Shown piece by piece: positions 55,675 through 64,000 of a stretch of 64,000 nucleotides of DNA. This DNA comes from Maribacter sp. MJ134. Lineage in GTDB: Bacteria; Bacteroidota; Bacteroidia; Flavobacteriales; Flavobacteriaceae. Position 1 is the first letter of the stretch. Every line of letters begins with the position of its first letter. Both the position numbers and the translations under genes were made by a program. The DNA is taken from positions 1,302,001-1,366,000 of the forward strand of contig NZ_CP034570.1 in the NCBI RefSeq assembly GCF_003970695.1, written 5' to 3'. Under the pieces are notes generated by a model, which saw only the letters and a program-made list of their open reading frames with translations, was not told the origin of the DNA and did not search any database.

Positions 55675-55908
55675 ATGGAAGAGAAAAATTATGCCCCCAT
55701 CGCAGTTGATTTAGAAAAAGATAAACGTTACGCTTGGTGCACCTGTAGTCACAGCGCCAACCAGCCCTTTTGCGATGGTGCCCACAGAGCACATAATAAA
55801 CCGCCTTCCTTGGGGTTCACTGTTGAAGAAGATAAACAGGCCTATCTGTGTACGTGCAAAAAGACCGGAAACCCTCCATATTGCGATGGGTCCCATAACA
55901 ATAGCTGA
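55675..55908 (+). CDS. CDGSH iron-sulfur domain protein
   Basis: 77 residues with two CDGSH-type [2Fe-2S] motifs: CTCSHSANQPFCDGAH and CTCKKTGNPPYCDGSH. Each has three Cys and one His ligand. Small double-CDGSH proteins are common in bacteria and thought to handle iron-sulfur clusters or redox signals. Stands alone. Confidence 0.93.
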   Translation: MEEKNYAPIAVDLEKDKRYAWCTCSHSANQPFCDGAHRAHNKPPSLGFTVEEDKQAYLCTCKKTGNPPYCDGSHNNS

Positions 55909-56004
55909 GTCAACATAAGCCCAACTTCATCGCTTTAAGCTATTAAAGTACTGTTAAACTTCTAAGACCTGTAGTTCTTAAACGACATAGTTCATAAAAT
56001 ACTT

Positions 56005-57426
56005 ATGATTATGTTCAATTACAGAAGCGGTCTCATGCTTTTGCCTTTCTTAATAGGCCTGCTTAGCTACGTTGTTATATTACCGGAATTAACGCCAGAA
56101 ACGAATACAGGCGCAAAAACCCTCTATAGCATTGAAGCTGATGTACCCATTTCTGATTTTCTAAAGTTAGCGACCACTAGCGACGAAAATACCATTACTA
56201 CCCTTGTCGATAAAATCGATAAAAACTGGAAAGAGCGTTACGAAATTATGGCTCTAGAAACCCTTTATTTTTCGAATGATTCCAGAGTAAGACTTGCATT
56301 ACGGAAACTATTGGAGAAAAAGACTCAAAAGGAAATCGTACGTAATTATGATAAAACGTTTCAATATATCTGGAACAAAGAACCGACATACACAGAAAAT
56401 TATTTTGAATTTAAAGCGAAGCTACACCAAGCAATAGACCCTAAATTTTATACATACTTCTCAGGGAGAGCGGACCAAAGTAACATTCGTTTAGATGAAG
56501 TACGTTGGGGTGGTGTCCTGCAAGACGGTATTCCTCCCTTACGCCAACCACAAATGTTAACGGCCGCCGAGGCGACATATTTGGATGAAGATGACGTGGT
56601 TTTCGGTATTGAAATCAATAGAGACGTTAGGGCATATCCAAAACGTATACTGGCGTGGCACGAGATGTTCGTAGATACCGTAGGGGATATACCGGTTGCA
56701 GGGGTGTACTGCACACTTTGCGGTACCGTAATCCTATATAAGACAGAACATAAAGGCATCAACTATGAATTGGGTACGAGCGGTTTTCTATACCGTTCCA
56801 ATAAATTAATGTATGATAAGAAAACACAATCGCTCTGGAGCACCTTGGAGGGAGAACCCGTAATAGGCCCATTGACCAACAAAGGCATCCAATTAGACTT
56901 TTTAAGTGTTGTTACCACTACTTGGGGAGCATGGAAAGATTTGCACCCAAGCACCAAGGTATTATCGCTAAATACGGGCCACCGAAGAGATTATGGTGAG
57001 GGCGTGGCTTATAAAAGTTATTTTGGCACGGACGACCTGATGTTTACCATCCCAAAAATAGATACCTCCTTAAAAAACAAAGATGAAATTTTGTCCGTTC
57101 GTTTAGCGGATGATACTACGGAAAACTATGCTATTGCCAGTAAGTTCCTAAAAAAGAATCCTATTTATCAAGCTAAAATTGCCGGCAAATCCTATGTCAT
57201 CTTTACTGATAAGAGTGGCGCGCACCGTGCTTATTTTTCAGAAGGAATTAAGTTTAAAAATTATGACCGAAAGATTTCGGCTACCGACGATTCCGGGACC
57301 GATTGGAAGTTAGAAGAGGACCAACTCGTGGGCGGTAACGGAAAAATCCTTGAAAGATTACCGACACACAATGCCTTTTGGTTTGGTTATAAGGCCGCAT
57401 TTCCTGATACCATTTTAGTGAAATAA
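56005..57426 (+). CDS. DUF3179 domain-containing protein
   Basis: 473 residues (a second ATG lies two codons in). N-terminal membrane segment (LMLLPFLIGLLSYVVIL). The DUF3179 core shows DDVVFGIEINRDVRAYPKRILAWHEMFVDTVG, the VYCTLCGTVILY signature, GFLYRSNKLMYD and SLWSTLEGEPVIGP. Function is not known. Convergent with lpd across a strong bidirectional terminator. Confidence 0.9.
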   Translation: MIMFNYRSGLMLLPFLIGLLSYVVILPELTPETNTGAKTLYSIEADVPISDFLKLATTSDENTITTLVDKIDKNWKERYEIMALETLYFSNDSRVRLALRKLLEKKTQKEIVRNYDKTFQYIWNKEPTYTENYFEFKAKLHQAIDPKFYTYFSGRADQSNIRLDEVRWGGVLQDGIPPLRQPQMLTAAEATYLDEDDVVFGIEINRDVRAYPKRILAWHEMFVDTVGDIPVAGVYCTLCGTVILYKTEHKGINYELGTSGFLYRSNKLMYDKKTQSLWSTLEGEPVIGPLTNKGIQLDFLSVVTTTWGAWKDLHPSTKVLSLNTGHRRDYGEGVAYKSYFGTDDLMFTIPKIDTSLKNKDEILSVRLADDTTENYAIASKFLKKNPIYQAKIAGKSYVIFTDKSGAHRAYFSEGIKFKNYDRKISATDDSGTDWKLEEDQLVGGNGKILERLPTHNAFWFGYKAAFPDTILVK

Positions 57427-57524
57427 TAAAGTACATTATTTGCTGACAATAGAGTTTTTGCTCCGCTGTGCATTAAAATAGTTAGTAAACTTCCTCGGGG
57501 TGTTATACCCTTTGGCGGTGCCCA

Positions 57525-57561
57525 TAAAAAAAGGATGCGGCTAAGAGCCGCATCCTTTTTT
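57525..57561. terminator. Bidirectional rho-independent terminator
   Basis: GGATGCGGCT-aag-AGCCGCATCC, a perfect 10-bp GC-rich stem, flanked by A-run and T-run. It serves both the DUF3179 gene and lpd, which are convergent. Confidence 0.9.
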
Positions 57562-57579
57562 AATCTATTACTTACTTAC

Positions 57580-58986
57580 CTAAATATGTAAGGCCCTATC
57601 CTCGGTAGCCGCTAGCGCCGCTTCCTTCACCGCTTCCGCATAGGTAGGATGTGCGTGGCTCATACGAGCAATATCCTCTGCAGATGCGCGGAATTCCATC
57701 GCTGTGACGGCTTCTGTAATTAAATCCGCACAACGTGCTCCAATCATATGCACCCCAAGAACCTCGTCGGTCGTTTTATCAGCGAGTATTTTCACGAATC
57801 CGTCGATATCCATGCTTGCCCTAGACCTCCCTAATGCTCTCATAGGAAACTGACCCACTTTATAGGCAACGCCCGCTTCTTTCAATTCTTCTTCGGTCTT
57901 ACCGACCGCAGCAACCTCAGGCCAAGTATAGACAACACCCGGTATCAAATTATAATCAATATGCGGTTTTTGTCCCGCCAATTGCTCTGCTACCAAAGTC
58001 CCCTCTTCTTCTGCCTTGTGCGCTAACATAGCCCCTTTGACCACATCACCTATGGCATAAATATTTGAAATGTTCGTTTTGAGATGCCCGTCAACTGCTA
58101 CCCTACCTCTATCATCTAATTTCACTCCTGCGGCTTCCACATTAAGACCGTCCGTGTAAGGTTTTCTTCCAACGGAAACCAAGCAATAGTCACCTTCGAA
58201 AACTACTTCTTGTCCCTTTTTATCGTCGGCTTTTATAATGACCTTATCTCCCTTACGTTCAACGGACTTCACTTTATGGGATAGGGCAAACTTCACTTTT
58301 TGTTTTTTCATCACTTTCATAAGTTCTTTAGAAAGTGCGGCATCCATACCGGGAATAATACGGTCCATATACTCTACCACAGTAACCTCGGCACCTAGTC
58401 TTTTATACACTTGACCCAGCTCTAATCCAATAACTCCGCCACCAATAACAATCATATGCTTTGGGATTTCTTTCAGCTTTAAAGCTTCGGTAGAAGTTAT
58501 GACTCGTTCCTTATCCAGCTTAATAAAAGGTAAGGTAGAGGGTTTTGAACCTGTGGCTATGATGATATTTTTAGCCTCGATAGTCTCCGTTTTGCCATCG
58601 CTCTTTTTAATATTGATATGTGTAGCATCTTTAAAACTACCCAAACCCTCATGGACATCGATCTTATTCTTATCCATCAAAAACTGAATCCCTTTGGTAG
58701 TCATGTCCACAACGCCTTGCTTTCTTGCAATCATCTGTTCTAGATTCAACTTCACCTCTCCAGGAATTTCGATACCGTGCTCAGAAAAATGCTTCACAGC
58801 GTCCTCGTAGTGGTGGGAAGAATCTAACAAAGCCTTGGAAGGTATACAACCTACGTTAAGACAAGTACCGCCTAGCGTAGCGTATTTTTCAATTATTGCA
58901 GTTTTCATTCCCAATTGCGCACAACGAATGGCGGCTACATATCCTCCAGGTCCTGAGCCGATAACGGCTACGTCATATTGATTCAT
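57580..58986 (-). CDS. lpd: Dihydrolipoyl dehydrogenase
   Basis: 468 residues. FAD-binding GSGPGGYVAAI, redox-active disulfide GGTCLNVGCIPSK (Cys42, Cys47), NAD-binding GGGVIGLELG, and the C-terminal HAHPTYAEAVKEA with the catalytic His-Glu pair. E3 component of pyruvate, 2-oxoglutarate and branched-chain 2-oxoacid dehydrogenase complexes. Has its own promoter of the Bacteroidota type. Confidence 0.97.
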   Translation of the reverse strand: MNQYDVAVIGSGPGGYVAAIRCAQLGMKTAIIEKYATLGGTCLNVGCIPSKALLDSSHHYEDAVKHFSEHGIEIPGEVKLNLEQMIARKQGVVDMTTKGIQFLMDKNKIDVHEGLGSFKDATHINIKKSDGKTETIEAKNIIIATGSKPSTLPFIKLDKERVITSTEALKLKEIPKHMIVIGGGVIGLELGQVYKRLGAEVTVVEYMDRIIPGMDAALSKELMKVMKKQKVKFALSHKVKSVERKGDKVIIKADDKKGQEVVFEGDYCLVSVGRKPYTDGLNVEAAGVKLDDRGRVAVDGHLKTNISNIYAIGDVVKGAMLAHKAEEEGTLVAEQLAGQKPHIDYNLIPGVVYTWPEVAAVGKTEEELKEAGVAYKVGQFPMRALGRSRASMDIDGFVKILADKTTDEVLGVHMIGARCADLITEAVTAMEFRASAEDIARMSHAHPTYAEAVKEAALAATEDRALHI

Positions 58987-59020
58987 AAAAATGGATTATG
59001 GTATATTAAATTTTATCCCC

Positions 59021-59050
59021 CAAAAATACGAATGTTTTAGAGGACTACAA
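59021..59050 (-). promoter_or_regulatory. lpd promoter of Bacteroidota type
   Basis: On the minus strand TTG (59050-59048), exactly 19 bases, then TATTTTTG (59028-59021), matching the TTG-N19-TAnnTTTG consensus in full. Predicted start of transcription is about 28 bases before the lpd ATG. Confidence 0.75.
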
Positions 59051-59072
59051 GACGTAATTTAATTGAACCCAT

Positions 59073-59534
59073 TTAAAGTATGGGAACCGCTGTGGTGTGT
59101 TTCACCTCGCTGATGGAAAATGAACTTTGTGTGCTTCCGATATGATGTAAAGCGGTTAGTTTGGAAATCATAAACTCCCTATAGGCAGGCATGTCCTTTA
59201 CGTGTATCTTTATAAGATAATCATAGTCCCCGCTTAAATGATAGCATTCCACCACTTCGGTCAATTTTAGCACATCCTTTTCGAATTGCTGAATATTGTC
59301 CTTTGTATGCTGCACGAGTTTAATGTGACAGAATACCGTAAAACTACGATTCACCAGTTCCTTGTTCAACAATGCCACATACCCGTTTATGGTATTGGAC
59401 TTCTCTAGCCTTTTGATTCGCTCGTATACTGCGGTGTTGGAGAGACCTAAGCTTAGGGCATATTCTTTCGTTGTTTTCTTGCAATCCTGTTGCAACAACC
59501 TCATTAGTTTAAGGTCGGTTTCGTCGAATTTCAT
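59073..59534 (-). CDS. Lrp/AsnC-family transcriptional regulator
   Basis: 153 residues. N-terminal helix-turn-helix (DLKLMRLLQQDCKKTTKEYALSLGLSNTAVYERIKRLE in outline) and C-terminal RAM ligand domain with YDYLIKIHVKDMPAYREF. Divergent from the methionine gamma-lyase-like gene, which is its likely target; such regulators sense amino acids. Confidence 0.94.
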   Translation of the reverse strand: MKFDETDLKLMRLLQQDCKKTTKEYALSLGLSNTAVYERIKRLEKSNTINGYVALLNKELVNRSFTVFCHIKLVQHTKDNIQQFEKDVLKLTEVVECYHLSGDYDYLIKIHVKDMPAYREFMISKLTALHHIGSTQSSFSISEVKHTTAVPIL

Positions 59535-59591
59535 AAGGACAAATTTTCATGATTATCATTCATAATGAGCTCTAAAAAGAAATAAAATCTA

Positions 59592-59634
59592 AATTAATAT
59601 TAATTAATAGAAATATAATCTAAAAATAGCTATT
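59592..59634. promoter_or_regulatory. Candidate Lrp operators
   Basis: Two perfect AT-rich palindromes, AATTAATATTAATT (59592-59605) and AATAGCTATT (59625-59634), in the divergent gap between the regulator and the lyase-like gene, 33 bases apart. Confidence 0.35.
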
Positions 59635-59686
59635 CGTATTGACTAAACATCATTATAAATGTATTTTTAATGAAAATTTAGATGAG

Positions 59687-60907
59687 ATGAGTAAGAAAGC
59701 AGCCAACGATTTACAGGATTTACAATATTTTGGAGAGTACGGCGGTGTTAATCCCTCCGTTTCCGATTCTTCAACCTATACCTTCTTATCTGCTAAAACG
59801 ATGTTCGATACGTTCGAAGGTAATACGGAGGGCTGTTATTTGTACAGCAGACACTCCTCCCCTTCCAACCTTTACCTGGGCGAAGCCTTGGCAGCTTTGG
59901 AAGGTACCGAGACGGCAAATGTCACCGCCAGTGGAATGGGTGCAATTACGGCTGTTATCATGGAGCTGTGTAATGCTGGGGACCACATTGTCAGTAGCCG
60001 AACCATCTACGGGGGAACCTATGCTTTCATGAAAAATTTTCTGAAGAAATTCAACATCAGCACCTCCTTTCTGGACATCACGGACTTAGATGCGGTAGCC
60101 AAAAGCATAACCCCGAAAACAAAAATGATTTACTGTGAAAGCGTAAGCAATCCGCTATTGGAAGTTGCCGATATTGCGGCACTATCCAAAATAGCCAAAG
60201 CGCATAATATACCTTTAGTGGTGGACAATACCTTTTCTCCTTTAACGATTAGTCCTGCTAAACTCGGTGCCGATGTTGTTATTCATAGCCTAACGAAATT
60301 TATTAACGGTACTAGTGATTGTGTTGCCGGAGTAGTCTGTGGTACAAAAGAATTTTGTCTACGGTTAAAAGATGTAAACAGCGGAGCTGGTATGCTTTTG
60401 GGAAGCACGCTGGATAGTTTGCGGGGAGCATCCATACTTAAAAATATGCGCACATTGCATATACGTATGAAAAAACATAGCGAAAATGCACAGTTTTTGG
60501 CCGAAAGGTTTGAGCAGGACGGATTGCGCGTCGTATATCCAGGCTTAAAATCCCATCAGGGACATTTGACACTGAAAGGTCAAATGAATCCGCAATATGG
60601 CTATGGTGGTCTTATGACCATTGATGTAGGTACCCTTGAAAAAGCGAATGCCCTCATGGAAATGATGCAAGACAGAAAGTTAGGGTACCTCGCGGTAAGC
60701 TTAGGTTTTTACAAAACTCTGTTCAGCGCTCCCGGAACCTCTACTTCGTCCGAAATACCAATGGAGGAGCAACTAGCTATGGGCTTGGGAGATGGTCTTA
60801 TTCGCTTTTCCGTTGGTCTGGATGACGATATCCAAAGAACCTATGACTTAATGAAAGCCTGTATGGAACATCTTGAGATCTTGAAATCGGATACCATGAA
60901 AGTGTAA
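59687..60907 (+). CDS. Methionine gamma-lyase-like PLP enzyme
   Basis: 406 residues from the ATG at 59687 (MSKKAANDLQ); a TTG further up is less likely. Cys/Met metabolism PLP family: YSRHSSPSNLYLGEALAALEG, VVDNTFSPL, PLP Lys204 in HSLTKFINGTSD, and GLEDD-like end (VGLDDDIQRTYDLM). It probably cleaves methionine or a related thioether to 2-oxobutyrate, a thiol and ammonia. 2-oxobutyrate would feed isoleucine synthesis. Neighbour Lrp gene supports control by amino acid level. The exact reaction among lyase and synthase members is not certain. Confidence 0.85.
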   Translation: MSKKAANDLQDLQYFGEYGGVNPSVSDSSTYTFLSAKTMFDTFEGNTEGCYLYSRHSSPSNLYLGEALAALEGTETANVTASGMGAITAVIMELCNAGDHIVSSRTIYGGTYAFMKNFLKKFNISTSFLDITDLDAVAKSITPKTKMIYCESVSNPLLEVADIAALSKIAKAHNIPLVVDNTFSPLTISPAKLGADVVIHSLTKFINGTSDCVAGVVCGTKEFCLRLKDVNSGAGMLLGSTLDSLRGASILKNMRTLHIRMKKHSENAQFLAERFEQDGLRVVYPGLKSHQGHLTLKGQMNPQYGYGGLMTIDVGTLEKANALMEMMQDRKLGYLAVSLGFYKTLFSAPGTSTSSEIPMEEQLAMGLGDGLIRFSVGLDDDIQRTYDLMKACMEHLEILKSDTMKV

Positions 60908-60979
60908 AGCCTTAGCTAGACAGGTTTGCACATCCGTAGCATAAATCGTAATATTACCAGATAACCAAACTACCGCTAC

Positions 60980-62470
60980 ATGGCAAACCAAAAATCCAAC
61001 AAACATAGACAGGACGAGCATATTGTTGAAAATAGAGAATTAAACATCTATGAGGCTTTAATTCCTGTAATTGCTTTGGTGGGAATGCTCGCTTATAATG
61101 TGTATGTATTTGGAGATGATGCCTTAAGTGGCTCAAATCAATTTATTCTTTTATTAGGAGGAGCAGTAGCGGCGATAGTGGGTTTCATGAACAAAGTCTC
61201 CTACAAACAAATGCTTGCGGAAGTTGCCGAAAACGTAAAATCTACCACAGGTGCCTTACTTATACTATTAATGGTCGGTGCCTTAGCGGGTACATGGCTT
61301 ATTAGCGGTATTATTCCCGCGATGATCTATTACGGGCTACAGATATTAAATCCCACTATTTTCTTGCCAGCTTGTGTAATCATTTGTGCAATTATTTCCA
61401 TTGCTACCGGGAGCAGCTGGACAACCGCCGCAACCGTTGGTATAGCCTTAATAGGAATTGGGGATGCTTTGGGCATATCCTTAGGGATGACAGCTGGTGC
61501 CGTACTTTCCGGAGCCTATTTTGGAGATAAATTGTCACCCTTAAGCGATACGACGAACCTAGCACCTGCTATGGCCGGGGGAGAATTGTTCAGTCACATT
61601 AAATATATGACGATTACCACCGTTCCCACAATAGTGGTGACATTAGTGGTCTTTATCATTATCGGTTTAAATATTGATACCTCAGGAACAGCGGATATAG
61701 ATGGTATTCTCACATCCATTGACGCCACCTTTAACATAAGCGGATGGCTATTTTTAGTACCCGTGGCGGTCATTTTCCTTATAGTAAAGAAAACACCACC
61801 CTTGGCCGCTTTACTTATAGGCACATTACTCGGAGCCGTATTTGCACTCTTCTTTCAACCCGATATTGTAGCTGGCATCACCAATGTCAAAGAACTAACC
61901 TTTGAATCCGGCTACAAGGGTATTTTAAAATCGATTACCGTACAAACAGCGATACCTACCGATAATGAAGCCTTGAACGACTTATTTTCGGCAAAGGGCA
62001 TGGCAGGAATGCTAGGTACTATTTGGCTTATAGTTTGCGCCATGGTGTTTGGGGGCATCATGGATGGTATCGGTGCCTTAGCCAGAATTAGTAGTGCCTT
62101 ATTAAGTTTAGCAAAAACCACCTTTGGTCTTTTCGCCAGTACAGTGGCCAGTTGTTTGGCTTTGAACGTTACTGCCTCAGACCAATATCTTGCCATTGTA
62201 GTTCCAGGAAAAATGTTCTCCAAGGCCTATGCAGATAGAGGACTGGCGCCAGAAAATCTCAGTAGGACCTTAGAGGACTCCGGTACCGTAACCTCCGTGC
62301 TAGTTCCTTGGAACACTTGCGGAGCTTACCATAGTGGCGTATTGGGCGTAAGTGTAATGGAATATTTTGTTTATGCTATATTCAATTGGTTAAGCCCTAT
62401 CATGACTTTGATTTTTGCAGGACTGGGAATTAAGATAAAACAATTAGTCGATAAAAAAGAAGGCGAATAG
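60980..62470 (+). CDS. nhaC: NhaC-type Na+/H+ antiporter
   Basis: 496 residues, about 11-12 membrane helices. Family signs include GSSWTTAATVGIALIGIG, SGAYFGDKLSPLSDTTNLAP, and ALNVTASDQYLAIVVPGKMF. It exchanges sodium for protons, or an organic sodium-linked solute in some members. 72 bases after the lyase-like gene, perhaps co-transcribed. Confidence 0.93.
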   Translation: MANQKSNKHRQDEHIVENRELNIYEALIPVIALVGMLAYNVYVFGDDALSGSNQFILLLGGAVAAIVGFMNKVSYKQMLAEVAENVKSTTGALLILLMVGALAGTWLISGIIPAMIYYGLQILNPTIFLPACVIICAIISIATGSSWTTAATVGIALIGIGDALGISLGMTAGAVLSGAYFGDKLSPLSDTTNLAPAMAGGELFSHIKYMTITTVPTIVVTLVVFIIIGLNIDTSGTADIDGILTSIDATFNISGWLFLVPVAVIFLIVKKTPPLAALLIGTLLGAVFALFFQPDIVAGITNVKELTFESGYKGILKSITVQTAIPTDNEALNDLFSAKGMAGMLGTIWLIVCAMVFGGIMDGIGALARISSALLSLAKTTFGLFASTVASCLALNVTASDQYLAIVVPGKMFSKAYADRGLAPENLSRTLEDSGTVTSVLVPWNTCGAYHSGVLGVSVMEYFVYAIFNWLSPIMTLIFAGLGIKIKQLVDKKEGE

Positions 62471-62585
62471 TGTAATCGGAGCCATGAAGACTCCTGAGAA
62501 AATTGTTACATAATTTTATTGTAATTCCCTTATATATCCCTTCTATATTTTATAATTTCACGTATTAATTATAAAACTATAGCAT

Positions 62586-63089
62586 ATGGCTTCTGTAACC
62601 CTAAAGGGAAATACAATAAATACCTTAGGAACTTTACCTTCAACTGGAAGTAAAGCACCCGAGTTTCAACTTACAAAAAACGATTTATCCACCGTTAAAC
62701 TATCCGATTATCAAGGTAGTAGAGTGGTACTTAATATCTTCCCGAGCGTAGATACTGGCACTTGTGCACAGTCCGTTAGACAGTTTAACCAAGAGGCTGC
62801 GGAATTAGACAATACCATTGTCCTTTGCGTATCCAAAGACTTACCCTTTGCCCAAGCCCGTTTTTGTGGTGCGGAAGGGATTGATAACGTAGAAATGTTA
62901 TCGGACTTTAGAGATGGTAATTTTGGTAAAGCGTATAATTTAGAATTCACGGATGGTCCATTGGCACCCTTACATTCTAGAGCTGTTGTGGTGGTTGATG
63001 AAAACGGCAAAGTGATTCATACCGAACAAGTTCCCGAGATAGTGGACGAACCAAACTACAAGGCTGCTCTAGAAGCACTTATGAATTAA
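62586..63089 (+). CDS. tpx: Thiol peroxidase
   Basis: 167 residues, peroxiredoxin of the Tpx type. Peroxidatic Cys60 in SVDTGTC and resolving Cys94 in ARFCGAEG at the spacing usual for Tpx. Reduces lipid and hydrogen peroxides with thioredoxin. Followed by dgkA after 19 bases. Confidence 0.96.
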   Translation: MASVTLKGNTINTLGTLPSTGSKAPEFQLTKNDLSTVKLSDYQGSRVVLNIFPSVDTGTCAQSVRQFNQEAAELDNTIVLCVSKDLPFAQARFCGAEGIDNVEMLSDFRDGNFGKAYNLEFTDGPLAPLHSRAVVVVDENGKVIHTEQVPEIVDEPNYKAALEALMN

Positions 63090-63108
63090 AGAAGCATGCG
63101 CTGAAATT

Positions 63109-63474
63109 ATGCCCAAAGAATCTTTTTTGGTCAACCGACTAAAGAGTGTAGGCTTTGCCCTTAGGGGTGCCCTATTACTCATTAGAACGGAAGCCAGTAT
63201 TAAAATACAGATATTCATCACCCTTGTGATGACCGCTCTCGGCTTCTATTATGAAATATCCAATATAGAATGGATACTTCAAATATTCGCCATTGCAATG
63301 GTCTTGGGAGTAGAAGGGATGAATACCGCCGTTGAAAAAGTGGCAGATTACATACAACCAGAGTTTGACCCTAAGATTGGTTTTATCAAGGATATTTCCG
63401 CTGGGGCCGTTATGATGGTTTCCATCGCAGCGGCTATCATCGGTTGTATCATCTATATACCGAAGATTTTTTAA
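63109..63474 (+). CDS. dgkA: Diacylglycerol/undecaprenol kinase family protein
   Basis: 121 residues with three membrane helices. Conserved EGMNTAVEKVADYI and KDISAGAVMMVS are the active-site motifs of this small integral kinase. In Bacteroidota it probably recycles undecaprenol. Lies between tpx and ftsK on the same strand. Confidence 0.94.
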   Translation: MPKESFLVNRLKSVGFALRGALLLIRTEASIKIQIFITLVMTALGFYYEISNIEWILQIFAIAMVLGVEGMNTAVEKVADYIQPEFDPKIGFIKDISAGAVMMVSIAAAIIGCIIYIPKIF

Positions 63475-63530
63475 TAGGGCTCTATAAGACGCATGTAGTG
63501 CAAATAATCACGGGTAAAGCACACGTGGCT

Positions 63531-63603
63531 TAGAAAGGAAGTTAACATTGATTTCGACGGAAGCACAAGGACATTTTAGGTCCCGCTTATCGAGTAAATT
63601 TGT
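63531..63603 (+). repeat. Degenerate dispersed repeat, copy 2, carrying the ftsK -7 element
   Basis: Similar to 35609-35710 (shared GTTAAC, TTCGACG, CATTTTA, TTATCGAGTAAAT). Its last bases read TAAATTTG (63595-63602), a perfect TAnnTTTG element about 29 bases before the ftsK ATG. Confidence 0.45.
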
Positions 63604-63630
63604 ATTTTTACCCCTAGAACAAACGAATTC

Positions 63631-64000
63631 ATGGCAAAAAAGGCTACTAAAACTAAGCCAAAATCAAAACCGGTAAAAAAGAAAGTTTCCATTGGATTAT
63701 CAAAGCAGAATAAGATAATTCTCGGGAGCCTTTTGGTGCTTTTCAGTATTGCGCTATTTTTCTCTTTTGTTTCCTTTTATTTTACGTGGCAGGATGATCA
63801 AAGCCTACTTACGGAGTTTAAAGATCGTAATGAGGAGGCCAAAAATCTTTTGAATAAATTCGGTGCTAGCGTCAGTCACTTTTTCGTGTACAAAGGTTTT
63901 GGGATTGCTTCCCTAATAATCCCATTTTTATTGTGTTTGTCCGGTATTTATTTGTTTTTGGGCCTTGACCGAAAAGGAATGCTGAAGAAATGGATATGGG
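63631..64000 (+). CDS. ftsK: DNA translocase FtsK (N-terminal part only)
   Basis: The first 123 residues are visible. A very basic N-terminus (MAKKATKTKPKSKPVKKK) precedes a membrane segment (IILGSLLVLFSIALFFSFVSFYF) and a second one (GIASLIIPFLLCLSGIYLFLGL), as in the FtsK membrane domain. FtsK pumps DNA at the division septum during chromosome segregation. The motor domain lies beyond the window. Identified from the N-terminus and its usual neighbours tpx and dgkA. Confidence 0.85.
   Translation, partial: MAKKATKTKPKSKPVKKKVSIGLSKQNKIILGSLLVLFSIALFFSFVSFYFTWQDDQSLLTEFKDRNEEAKNLLNKFGASVSHFFVYKGFGIASLIIPFLLCLSGIYLFLGLDRKGMLKKWIW

Overview
The window reads as a chromosome segment from a member of the Flavobacteriaceae (Bacteroidota). 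The signs are house-keeping proteins that read as flavobacterial, AT-rich DNA, almost no Shine-Dalgarno sequences, and several promoters of the Bacteroidota type (TTG, 19 bases, TAnnTTTG; the clearest is in front of lpd). The genus cannot be fixed from the sequence alone; a marine type of the Maribacter/Zobellia kind would fit. No rRNA, tRNA or CRISPR array was recognised.

Layout. 1-922: 5' part of a UvrD-type helicase. 1054-5289: DsrE-like protein, M20 amidohydrolase, FMN glutamate-synthase-like protein and an OmpA-like coiled-coil protein. 5473-10725: two lipoproteins, a small membrane protein, a patatin and an M1 aminopeptidase. 10873-13413: recG, carrying an in-frame insertion of a DUF559 nuclease cassette. 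13516-18280: leucine operon leuC-leuD-leuA/cimA-leuB. 18403-19680: a serine hydrolase. 19992-30140 (minus strand): the isoleucine/valine operon ilvD-ilvB-two methyltransferases-ilvN-ilvC-ilvA-gapN, preceded by what looks like a complete transcription attenuator with an 18-residue leader peptide rich in Val, Ile and Leu. Together the two operons cover all committed steps to Ile, Val and Leu except the final transamination.

30238-35582: a nitroreductase facing a tightly overlapping operon for 5-oxoproline use (DUF2891 lipoprotein, Nramp-fold transporter, pxpA, pxpB, pxpC). The transporter lacks the canonical metal-binding residues, so it may carry something other than a metal. 35897-38098: a zinc-ribbon/nuclease-like protein, a membrane protein and a Tat-exported aminotransferase.

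38095-44910 is an accessory region between core genes. Copies of a REP-like palindromic repeat separate small gene modules: a glycine-zipper protein plus a small membrane protein, a secreted SnoaL-like protein, a two-gene pair resembling the GAPS4 anti-phage system, and two coiled-coil/membrane proteins of unknown role. No transposase lies inside the window.

45025-64000 returns to core genes: comM, penicillin acylase, DsbD-like reductase, tilS, pabB, FMN reductase, an acyltransferase-like membrane protein, a CDGSH protein, a DUF3179 protein, lpd, an Lrp regulator divergent from a methionine gamma-lyase-like gene, an NhaC antiporter, tpx, dgkA and the 5' part of ftsK.

The observations most worth following up are the ilv attenuator, the nuclease domain nested in RecG, the substrate-switched Nramp homologue in the pxp operon, and the repeat-flanked module region with its GAPS4-like pair.
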